A DNA stretch of 19,821 bases from JBCCFX01 sp039029515 (GTDB lineage Bacteria > Planctomycetota > Phycisphaerae > Phycisphaerales > SM1A02), in NCBI GenBank assembly GCA_039029515.1, contig JBCCFX010000053.1, forward strand, positions 1-19,821, given 5' to 3'. Shown here in pieces: positions 6,454-12,993 of this stretch. The number at the start of each line of letters is the position of its first letter. Positions within the stretch are counted from its first letter, which is position 1. The notes under the pieces are model-generated. The model searched no databases. It saw nothing but the letters and a program-made list of their open reading frames with translations, and was not told where the DNA came from. The position numbers were made by a program, and so were the translations under genes.

Positions 6454-8262
6454 ATGCCCATTCGTCAACTGCCACCGCTGCTCATTAACCAGATCGCCGC
6501 CGGCGAGGTCATCGAACGTCCTGCGAGTGTCGTGAAGGAACTCGCGGAGAACGCGATCGATGCCGGTGCCACGCGCATCGCGGTCACGATCGAAGAAGGT
6601 GGCAAGGAACTGATCTCGATCGTCGATGACGGTTCGGGTATTCCTGAAGACGAATTGCTGCTCGCCATCTCGCCGCACGCGACGAGCAAGATTGACAGTC
6701 CGGACGACCTCGATGCGATCGCGACGATGGGTTTTCGTGGCGAAGCGTTGGCGTCGATTGCCTCCATCAGCAGGATGACGATGACATCGCGGCCGCACGA
6801 TGCGTCATCGGCCGCCGAGATTCGCGTGGAAGCCGATACGGTCGATGGTCCCAAGCCGGCGTCAGGTCCGGTCGGCACAACCGTGACGGTGCGCAACCTG
6901 TTCTTCAACACGCCGGCCCGGCGCAAGTTTCTCCGCACTGACATGACGGAATCCACGCGCATCCGCGATGTCGTCGAGCGTCTCGCGTTGGCGCATCCAT
7001 CGGTTGCATGGCAGTACACACAGGATGGTCGGCAGGTGATTGACCTGCCGGGCGATCAGACGCCGGTCCGTCGCGTGGTGTCGGTGCTTGGGACCGAACT
7101 GTCGGATGAGTTGCTGGAGGTCGATCACAGCGAGCGCGGCATTCGTGTGTGGGGCATGGCGGGACAGCCGGCAATCGCGCGCGGCACAGCGCGGCATCAG
7201 CGGACGTTTCTCAACGGTCGACCGATCGTCGATCGCGGCATCAACCACGCGATCAAGGAGGCGTATCGGGGGCTGATCGAGCCGACGCGATATCCGACCA
7301 TCGTCCTGTTCATCGCAATCGCGCCGGATGAGGTCGATGTCAATGTCCATCCCGCCAAGGCGGAAGTACGATTTCGGAATCAATCGGCGGTCCATCAGGC
7401 GGTTCTGCATGCGGTGCAGCAACGACTGCGCGCCGCGGACCTCACGCCAACCGTGGATCTGTCGCGAAGTGATCCGGGGCTTGACGCATCGCTCTTGAGC
7501 TCGCCGGAATTCGGGGCGAATGTCGAATCGGCATCATCAGGTGTGACCGCGGCGGCGGCACGAGAGTTCGTGCAATCGCTCAAGTCCATGACGCCAACGC
7601 AGCGTTCGGTGGCGTATACGGAAGTGAAGCATGCGCTCGGTGATACCGCGCCAGCTTCGGTCGAGACAGCGCCTGAACTGCCGACGATGATCGCGACGCG
7701 CCCGATCTTGCAGGTCCATTCGAGTTTTGTGGTCACGAGTGATGAACAAGGCATCGTCATCATCGATCAGCATGCACTGCACGAGCGCGTGATGTTCGAG
7801 AAGCTCCGATCGCGCGTCAGTGCCGGCGCCTTGCAATCACAACGTCTGCTGATGCCGGCGACGGTGTCCGTCGATCGTTCGCGTATGGAACGATTGAACG
7901 AGTTGCAGCCTCTGCTTGAAAGACTGGGTATCGAAGCCGAGCCGATGGGGCCGACGACGATCGCAGTTCATGCGTTCACGACGCTGCTCTTCGAGCGGAA
8001 GGTCGATCCGGCTTCGTTTATGGCGGATCTGTTCGAGCGCGATGATCTCCCGCAGGATGAAGAAGGCGCCTTGCATGAAGTGCTCGACATGATGTCGTGC
8101 AAGGCGGCGATCAAAGCGGGCGATCGACTCACTGATGAAGAAATGAACGAGCTGCTTCGGTTCCGCGAGGACGTTGAACGTTCAAGCAATTGTCCGCACG
8201 GTCGACCGACATCGCTTCGGCTGACGATTGCGGATCTCGAGCGTCAGTTCGGGCGCACCTGA
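6454..8262 (+). CDS. mutL: DNA mismatch repair protein MutL (endonuclease type)
   Basis: A 602-residue cytoplasmic protein linking mismatch recognition by MutS to strand removal. The N-terminal GHKL ATPase has all classic blocks: NQIAAGEVIERPASVVKELA with the catalytic Glu, NAIDAGA, DDGSGI, PHATSKI and MGFRGEALASI, followed by a second-domain NVHPAKAEVRF. After a variable linker (~330-410) the dimerisation domain carries the endonuclease metal site DQHALHERVMFE from D438, which fits DQHA(X)2E(X)4E, plus SCKAAIKAGD (C549) and CPHGRPT (C580). It should therefore nick DNA itself, as in Bacillus-type MutL and unlike E. coli. No mutS is in the window. Its TGA is immediately followed by the stop of convergent moaD. 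Confidence 0.96.
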   Translation: MPIRQLPPLLINQIAAGEVIERPASVVKELAENAIDAGATRIAVTIEEGGKELISIVDDGSGIPEDELLLAISPHATSKIDSPDDLDAIATMGFRGEALASIASISRMTMTSRPHDASSAAEIRVEADTVDGPKPASGPVGTTVTVRNLFFNTPARRKFLRTDMTESTRIRDVVERLALAHPSVAWQYTQDGRQVIDLPGDQTPVRRVVSVLGTELSDELLEVDHSERGIRVWGMAGQPAIARGTARHQRTFLNGRPIVDRGINHAIKEAYRGLIEPTRYPTIVLFIAIAPDEVDVNVHPAKAEVRFRNQSAVHQAVLHAVQQRLRAADLTPTVDLSRSDPGLDASLLSSPEFGANVESASSGVTAAAAREFVQSLKSMTPTQRSVAYTEVKHALGDTAPASVETAPELPTMIATRPILQVHSSFVVTSDEQGIVIIDQHALHERVMFEKLRSRVSAGALQSQRLLMPATVSVDRSRMERLNELQPLLERLGIEAEPMGPTTIAVHAFTTLLFERKVDPASFMADLFERDDLPQDEEGALHEVLDMMSCKAAIKAGDRLTDEEMNELLRFREDVERSSNCPHGRPTSLRLTIADLERQFGRT

Positions 8263-8508
8263 TCAACCACCACTGACGGGCGGGATCAATGCGACGGTGT
8301 CGCCGTCCTGCAGCACCGTGTCGGCGCTCGCGTACGCCTCGTTCCGCGCGAACGCGAGACGGTCGCGCCACGCGATGAGCGAAGGCGAATCGGTTTCGAG
8401 CTTCGACATGACATCGCCGATCGTTGCGGCGACCGGCATGTCGATCGCTTGCTCGCGCGTGCCGAGTTCCTCAGCAACCGCAGCAAAGTAGAGCACGGTG
8501 ACGTTCAC
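8263..8508 (-). CDS. moaD: Molybdopterin synthase sulfur-carrier subunit MoaD
   Basis: An 81-residue ubiquitin-like protein beginning VNVTVLYFAAVAEELGTREQ and ending IPPVSGG. The terminal Gly-Gly is the site that is adenylated and then converted to the thiocarboxylate that donates sulfur to precursor Z in molybdopterin synthesis. GTG 8508 is chosen as start because its GTG overlaps the moeA stop as GTGA, it gives the family length, and the residues upstream (frame open to 8538) do not match the fold. It is the last gene of the minus-strand operon. The larger partner MoaE and the other moa genes are not in the window. Confidence 0.88.
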   Translation of the reverse strand: MNVTVLYFAAVAEELGTREQAIDMPVAATIGDVMSKLETDSPSLIAWRDRLAFARNEAYASADTVLQDGDTVALIPPVSGG

Positions 8509-9749
8509 AGGAACAACTCCAGCGGCGTCGTTGGCCACGGATAGAACCGAACTGACTCGCCGCCTTCAACCGGTTCCGACTGGACCGGCAGGCGGACGAA
8601 ACCACTCGTGTCGACGGTGTGTGCGAGGTCGCCCGATCCCTGCCAGGTCGGAATGCGCACGGTTCGGTCTTTTTCGAGAATCGCCGGGCGAAACGCCTCG
8701 CGGCGCGGATTTGGTTTGACCGGCTCGGTCAGCGGCAGTGTGAGCCGTGGAAGCCAATTCCGTTCGAATTGCATCCGTTTCAGGATCGGGCCGAGGAACA
8801 GGCAGCCGGTGACGAGCGCCGAAACGGGATTGCCCGGCAGGCCGACGATGATCGTGCCATTCGGCGCCATACCGATGAAGACAGGCTTGCCCGGTTGCAT
8901 CGCCACGCCATGCACGATGGTGTCCACATCGGCGTTGGCGAATGCGGTGGGGAAGAAATCGCGGTCGCCAGCCGAGACGCCGCCGATGGACACGACGACA
9001 TCCGCGTGTTCAATCGCATCATTGACGGCGCGAGTAGTCGCATCGAGCACATCCGGTATGTGATGGTGGTCAATCGTCGTGGCGCCGAAGTGATGCGCGA
9101 GGCGCACGGTCTGGATACCGTTGGAGTTTCGAATCTGATGCGACAGCACTTCGGATTCTGGCGGGACAACTTCATCGCCTGATGTCAGCACGGTGACGCG
9201 AGGTCGGGCGTGCACAGTGAGCGCGGTCACGCCGACCGTGGCCGCGATCCCAAGATGATGCGGCGACAGACGTGTTCCGCCTACAAGCAGTGGATCGCCT
9301 GCCCGCGCATCGGCGCCGAACGGATGTATCGCGTGACCACGCTGGCAATCTGCCCGCTTGAATTGCACGGGATCGCCTCGATCCGTCCACTCGTGCTGTA
9401 CGACGGTATCGAGTCCGTTCGGCACGGCGGCGCCGGTCGCGATGGAGACGCACGTGCCTACCGGCGCATCGATCATCGGTGGTTCGCCGGCGGCGATGTG
9501 ACCGATGACAGGAATCGGATGATCCGTCGTCAGATCGGCGTGACGAATCGCATAGCCATCCATTTGCGCGCGGTTGAACGGCGGGAGATCACGGTCCGCA
9601 AAAACGTTCTCGGCAAGCAGATGCCCATCGGCGTCGGCGAGCGAACGCGATTCGACTCGGAGCATGGAATCCGGTGCCGATATCACTCGCGCATCGATAC
9701 GCAGCAGGATGCGTGCAATCGCCTCGTCGTAGGTCGGGAGCGGCGTCAT
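8505..9749 (-). CDS. moeA: Molybdopterin molybdenumtransferase MoeA
   Basis: A 414-residue cytoplasmic enzyme that inserts molybdate into adenylylated molybdopterin. Motifs in order: RDLPPFNRAQMDGYAIR near residue 55-70, IATGAAVPNGLDTVV, a TVLTSGDEVVPP block, SIGGVSAGDRDFF, MQPGKPVFIG and GLPGNPVSAL. Length is typical. ATG 9749 overlaps the stop of the upstream hydrolase gene as ATGA; the frame is open further to 9785, but those residues do not belong to the family. With moaD directly downstream and GTGA-coupled, it forms a cofactor module. No mogA- or mobA-like gene is present nearby. Confidence 0.95.
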   Translation of the reverse strand: MTPLPTYDEAIARILLRIDARVISAPDSMLRVESRSLADADGHLLAENVFADRDLPPFNRAQMDGYAIRHADLTTDHPIPVIGHIAAGEPPMIDAPVGTCVSIATGAAVPNGLDTVVQHEWTDRGDPVQFKRADCQRGHAIHPFGADARAGDPLLVGGTRLSPHHLGIAATVGVTALTVHARPRVTVLTSGDEVVPPESEVLSHQIRNSNGIQTVRLAHHFGATTIDHHHIPDVLDATTRAVNDAIEHADVVVSIGGVSAGDRDFFPTAFANADVDTIVHGVAMQPGKPVFIGMAPNGTIIVGLPGNPVSALVTGCLFLGPILKRMQFERNWLPRLTLPLTEPVKPNPRREAFRPAILEKDRTVRIPTWQGSGDLAHTVDTSGFVRLPVQSEPVEGGESVRFYPWPTTPLELFL

Positions 9750-10498
9750 GCGTGTTGCAGGAATTGCGTGATGGCCTGCGCACATGCCGATCGTGCGTCG
9801 TTGTCAGAGAAGTAATGATCGGCAAACGGAACAAGCCAGAGATTGACCGCCGCGTCGGCGTCCTGCATCGCCCGTTCGATCTCCAGGCTGTTCTCGACCG
9901 GCGCGATCGTGTCGGCGGCGCCGTGGACAAGCATGGTCGGCACGCCGGATGCGATGAGTTCGCCACTGGTGTCGACGTTTGTGAGATCGTTCACGAATCG
10001 ATCCGGCAGCATCTCAACCCGAGCAGGCTCAGTGCCGTTCGTCGTCCATTTCGTTCGGACAGTTTCCGGCAGGACAGGCGCAATCAACACCGTGCGATCC
10101 AGATGCACCGAACGATTCAGCAGGCCTGCGACGACGACGGAACCGAGCCCGATCCCGATGACGTCGAGCGCCTTTGGATCAGTCAGCTCCTGCAGATGAA
10201 TCCAGCGGAACACCGCGGAGGCTTCATCGACCTGATCGTCCGTGCCGACTTCCTGGAAGTCATCGAGAATCATGCCCTGAGCGCGGGGCGTGTACATGAC
10301 CACAAAGAAACCGGCCTCAGTGAGCGCCTCGGCCAACGTGTGACGAAGCATCTCTGCGGGCTGCTCATTGGCTTCGTATGCGATACCCGACACAATAAGG
10401 ACAGTCGGCCGCGGCGCGGGACCGTCATCCGTTGGAATGCACACCGTCACGTGAAGGTGATCGTTCCTGATCTCGATGTCATGTTCTTCAGTCTGCAT
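9746..10498 (-). CDS. Alpha/beta-hydrolase fold protein lacking the nucleophile serine
   Basis: A 250-residue cytoplasmic protein of the small dienelactone/prolyl-oligopeptidase-like alpha/beta-hydrolase type. The core strand VLIVSGIAYEANEQP, the helix ALTEAGFFVVMYTPRAQG and a WIHLQELTDPKALDVIGIG strand fit the fold. The usual nucleophile elbow GxSxG reads G115-I-G117-L-G119, so Gly (codon GGG, 10148-10150) replaces Ser. The other triad members look present: D196 in VHGAADTIAP and H228 in FADHYFSD. It may be an inactive scaffold or use another residue such as S120. It lies in the operon between a 2Fe-2S protein (9-base gap) and moeA (ATGA overlap). No substrate can be inferred. Confidence 0.75.
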   Translation of the reverse strand: MQTEEHDIEIRNDHLHVTVCIPTDDGPAPRPTVLIVSGIAYEANEQPAEMLRHTLAEALTEAGFFVVMYTPRAQGMILDDFQEVGTDDQVDEASAVFRWIHLQELTDPKALDVIGIGLGSVVVAGLLNRSVHLDRTVLIAPVLPETVRTKWTTNGTEPARVEMLPDRFVNDLTNVDTSGELIASGVPTMLVHGAADTIAPVENSLEIERAMQDADAAVNLWLVPFADHYFSDNDARSACAQAITQFLQHA

Positions 10499-10507
10499 CG
10501 CCCGGCG

Positions 10508-10735
10508 TCATGATACCGAGCCGTCAGCATTCGTACTGACTGCCGGGATTTCATCCACACGAAAAGACGTCTGACCTGTCGTGAGCATCGCCCGAACGTA
10601 GGGCACGCATAGTCCGCAGCCACGGCCGCAGGAGAATTGCTCCTGCAATCCGTCGAAATCGAGGTGATCGCTTTTCGCCGCCTCATGGAGGGTGGCAAAC
10701 GTCACATCAAAGCACACGCATCGATCAACACTCAT
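10508..10735 (-). CDS. BFD-like [2Fe-2S]-binding protein
   Basis: A 75-residue cytoplasmic protein matching the bacterioferritin-associated ferredoxin-like domain. Four Cys fit a 2Fe-2S site: C6 and C8 (RCVCFDV), C40 and C43 (GCGLCVPYV), with an additional C36 beside them. The frame is open upstream to 10924, but that part is antisense-like overlap into the prepilin gene. ATG 10735 lies 4 bases after the prepilin stop and gives the family length. Such domains deliver electrons, for example for iron release from bacterioferritin, or act as fused modules in oxidoreductases. Here it sits beside moeA/moaD, so a role in an Fe-S or molybdoenzyme context is possible but unproven. Confidence 0.82.
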   Translation of the reverse strand: MSVDRCVCFDVTFATLHEAAKSDHLDFDGLQEQFSCGRGCGLCVPYVRAMLTTGQTSFRVDEIPAVSTNADGSVS

Positions 10736-10739
10736 GAGG

Positions 10740-11519
10740 TCACCGTGTCCGGTACGCGCGATCGTCTGGCGACAGGAAGCCATTCGCGGGGAATGCCATG
10801 AACGACGAGAGAAGGTCATCGGTGGCGTGGATGCCCGCATGTGGATCATTTGTACGGGCAGTTCGTCCGTCGAGATACGCCGCATTCGTACCACCTTGAT
10901 GTCGAAACGCCTGACCGCCGGCATAGATCTGCGTCAGGTTGCCTTCCACGGAATTCTCAGGTGCGCGCATGAACTTGTTGGTGCCGTTGTGTCGACCGCC
11001 ACAGCCGAAGACTGCGCAGTGCGCCGCGCGCGAACATTGTGAAGGCCTGGCGCTGGCGCGGACGTATGTCCAGCCGGGCAGCACGGTGGAACCCTCGCCG
11101 CCGACGTACGTCGTGTTGTAGTTGTAGCCGGTATAGGGATCGTTGGCGTTTGGTGGGCCGACATATGATGGGCACTGGAGTATCTCGTCCGGTCGATCGG
11201 AGAATGCCCACATCGCGCCGGGTCGAATGACGTTGTCATCGGTGTCGGTCACCCAGTCCCAGTTGTGAATCTCGAATGAACCAGAGCTGTTGTCCGCGCG
11301 AACGGCCACGGGATATGCACGATGGGTCAGCGCATATTGCTGGACGGTGATCGTCATCTGTCGCAGGTTGGATGCGCACGACGTCGCGCGCGAAGCGCCA
11401 CGGACACGTGATACAGTTGGCAGCAACAGGCTCAAGAGGATCGAGACGACCGCGATCGCGACGAGAAGTTCCACCAGTGAAAAGCCAGTTGATCGTGGCC
11501 CGGAGTCAGCAATCTTCAT
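10740..11519 (-). CDS. Type II secretion/type IV pilus-like prepilin with H-X9-DG motif
   Basis: A 259-residue prepilin-type protein. The leader MKIADSGPRSTG precedes the prepilin peptidase site G12-F13, and the mature N-terminus FSLVELLVAIAVVSILLSLL carries the conserved Glu at +5 and one long hydrophobic helix. Near the C-terminus HQGGTNAAYLDG is an exact H-X9-DG motif, characteristic of the large planctomycete pseudopilin family often annotated as DUF1559 or prepilin-type cleavage/methylation proteins. ATG 11519 overlaps the upstream stop as ATGA, and the gene ends 4 bases before the 2Fe-2S gene. No secretion or pilus machinery is in the window, so it presumably assembles with components encoded elsewhere. 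Confidence 0.87.
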   Translation of the reverse strand: MKIADSGPRSTGFSLVELLVAIAVVSILLSLLLPTVSRVRGASRATSCASNLRQMTITVQQYALTHRAYPVAVRADNSSGSFEIHNWDWVTDTDDNVIRPGAMWAFSDRPDEILQCPSYVGPPNANDPYTGYNYNTTYVGGEGSTVLPGWTYVRASARPSQCSRAAHCAVFGCGGRHNGTNKFMRAPENSVEGNLTQIYAGGQAFRHQGGTNAAYLDGRTARTNDPHAGIHATDDLLSSFMAFPANGFLSPDDRAYRTR

Positions 11520-12448
11520 GAGCTGCTCCAGTTGTTGATGACGGTAAGCACGTCGTCAATGTTGACGACACCGTTGCGCGTGACGTCACTTGCCGGCCCG
11601 CCCGGAGGCGACACGCCGAAATCGTTGATGACCAGCAGCAAATCGTCAATGTTGACGACGCCGTTGAAATTCACATCGCCTTCGATTTGCGGCGCCACGT
11701 CGGCAATCGCGTCGATTTCAGGCGTGAACTGGCTGTCCATAGGATTCGAGATTCGAACCTGTATGACGGATGCGAGGCCGATGGACTGGAGGTCCACGCC
11801 GACGCCGCCAGCACTGCCGTAATAGAAGGCGTCGATCGTCGCGATGGTTGCGTTGTCAAAATGTGATGGGGTGAGGGCAGGATCGATCGGCAGTGTCGGG
11901 TCGGTCGGCACGGTGCCGGGCAGAACCTGGTAGGCCGCCGCGTCCCGGTACCCCAGCGTTGGGGCAAAACCGTCGGCTTCAGCGTTCTCCACCGGAAACC
12001 AGTTGATGCCGTCAGGCGAGACTTCAATGAGCCCGCCTTCCGAAGTCGCGCTACAGGGCGTTGCGCACATGCCATCGCCACCATCGATCAGCAGCGCATT
12101 GCCAAAAATGATCAGGTCGATGCCATATGGATTGAGCGGGTCATCGGTAATCGGTTCATCAAACGACACGGTCAACGCGCCGCCGCGCCCGATGGACACA
12201 ATTTCGTGTGGCAACCATGCGGGTTGAAACGGACTCACGACGCCAGGGTCGATGCCTTCACCGCTATCGCGTTCCGGCGGCCCGAGCGCGGTCGACGGAT
12301 CGACGTAGCCAATCACGGGATTGGTCCCTGGGGCATAGTCGACGACCTGATCCGCGAACGGATCGCTGGCATGGGCAGTCATGGTGGGGGGGCAGGTGGC
12401 GATGAAGATCATCGCCATGACGATGGGAGGTCGAGGGGAGCAGGCCAT
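11516..12448 (-). CDS. Exported cell-surface protein with two C-terminal dockerin-like repeats
   Basis: 310 residues. Signal peptide: MACSPRPPIVMAMIFIATC with a probable cut after THA or AHA, before SDPFADQV. The body has the pattern of bacterial surface proteins with a STALGPP, SIGRGGALTVSFDEPI, GIDLIIFGNAL and GLIEVSPDGINWF order, a domain seen in many PEP-CTERM/dockerin-bearing exported proteins. Residues ~256-310 hold two EF-hand-like dockerin repeats (DVNFNGVVNIDDLLLVINDF and DVTRNGVVNIDDVLTVINNW) with Asp/Asn ligands expected to bind calcium. ATG 12448 is preceded by GAAGGA at about 7 bases; the frame upstream to 12511 does not look like signal sequence. It is the first gene of the operon leading to moaD and overlaps the prepilin gene by 4 bases. 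Confidence 0.82.
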   Translation of the reverse strand: MACSPRPPIVMAMIFIATCPPTMTAHASDPFADQVVDYAPGTNPVIGYVDPSTALGPPERDSGEGIDPGVVSPFQPAWLPHEIVSIGRGGALTVSFDEPITDDPLNPYGIDLIIFGNALLIDGGDGMCATPCSATSEGGLIEVSPDGINWFPVENAEADGFAPTLGYRDAAAYQVLPGTVPTDPTLPIDPALTPSHFDNATIATIDAFYYGSAGGVGVDLQSIGLASVIQVRISNPMDSQFTPEIDAIADVAPQIEGDVNFNGVVNIDDLLLVINDFGVSPPGGPASDVTRNGVVNIDDVLTVINNWSSS

Positions 12449-12863
12449 GGGCCATTCCTTCGGCGTGGCCGGCCCGAATCGCGCGGGACGGACAATGGAA
12501 TGCCACCACAAGCGACGCGAGATGGTTCGGAGGCCCCGAGCAGACGCCGCGGCCGTCCTCGCCAGGCCCGAGTCGCGCGGGCAGCGGGAACATCATCCGG
12601 CAGGTCTTCCGGCTTCGGGTGAGCCGTCATCAGGCCTTCCCATCAGCATTCATGCGGCTGACAGTGGCGATTCTGATGACGGGTGATGATCAGCGGGCGA
12701 TGCCCGGCATCTGATCACGCACTCCCGTTACGGCGGCGCGTCCGCGGCGGATTTTCACCGCCTTCCCTGTTCGGCCCCAGTGGGCACCGGATACGTCCCG
12801 AAAGTGTACACGGAACCGCCGCCGTCGGGGCTGCGTACGGGCGGGGGCGGCACGGTGGTTTCA

Positions 12864-12892
12864 TTGACACTGAAACCCCTGTCCGGTAGTTT
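12864..12892 (+). promoter_or_regulatory. Sigma-70-type promoter for the HEAT-repeat protein gene
   Basis: A perfect TTGACA (12864-12869), a 17-base spacer and TAGTTT (12887-12892). Transcription would start near 12899-12900, giving a leader of roughly 95 bases. Confidence 0.55.
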
Positions 12893-12923
12893 TCAAGATT
12901 CACCGTCTGTTCTGCTTCCGAGC

Positions 12924-12957
12924 GGGGCCGACGGCATCACTCGAGTGTCCCGGCCCC
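12924..12957 (+). other. GC-rich leader hairpin upstream of the HEAT-repeat protein gene
   Basis: GGGGCCG (12924-12930) pairs with CGGCCCC (12951-12957), and an inner CACTCGAGTG palindrome lies between. It would form in the predicted 5' leader, 37 bases before the ATG. No T-tract follows at once, so it is not a standard terminator. Confidence 0.4.
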
Positions 12958-12993
12958 CCTCGCCCTCGTGCGACCGTCTGGAGATCGTTGGAT

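Larger units (their letters stand above)
12449..12993. other. 545-base divergent intergenic region
   Basis: No convincing gene is present. The open frames on either strand are Arg/Pro-rich, lack family resemblance and overlap one another. What it holds is a plausible sigma-70 promoter reading right (12864-12892), a GC-rich leader hairpin (12924-12957), and a GGCGG/CCGCC hairpin at 12746-12762 that faintly resembles the palindromes at 2381-3838. I could not identify a promoter for the leftward operon, though it must lie here if the operon starts at 12448. Confidence 0.5.

Noticed and set aside
8509..8538. Upstream ATG start for moaD
   Set aside because: It would add ten residues unlike the family and overlap moeA by 34 bases; GTG 8508 with the GTGA overlap fits the family length.
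12409..12630. Minus-strand frame in the divergent region
   Set aside because: It overlaps the dockerin protein start, is Pro/Arg-rich and resembles noise rather than a small protein.
12731..12762. Sixth copy of the GTAGGGCGG palindrome
   Set aside because: It has a GGCGG/CCGCC stem but no GTAGGG head and a different loop; too degenerate to count.
12988..12993. TTG 12988 as start of the HEAT-repeat protein
   Set aside because: TTG is a rare start and would leave only 4 bases after GGAG; ATG 12994 is two codons downstream with acceptable spacing.
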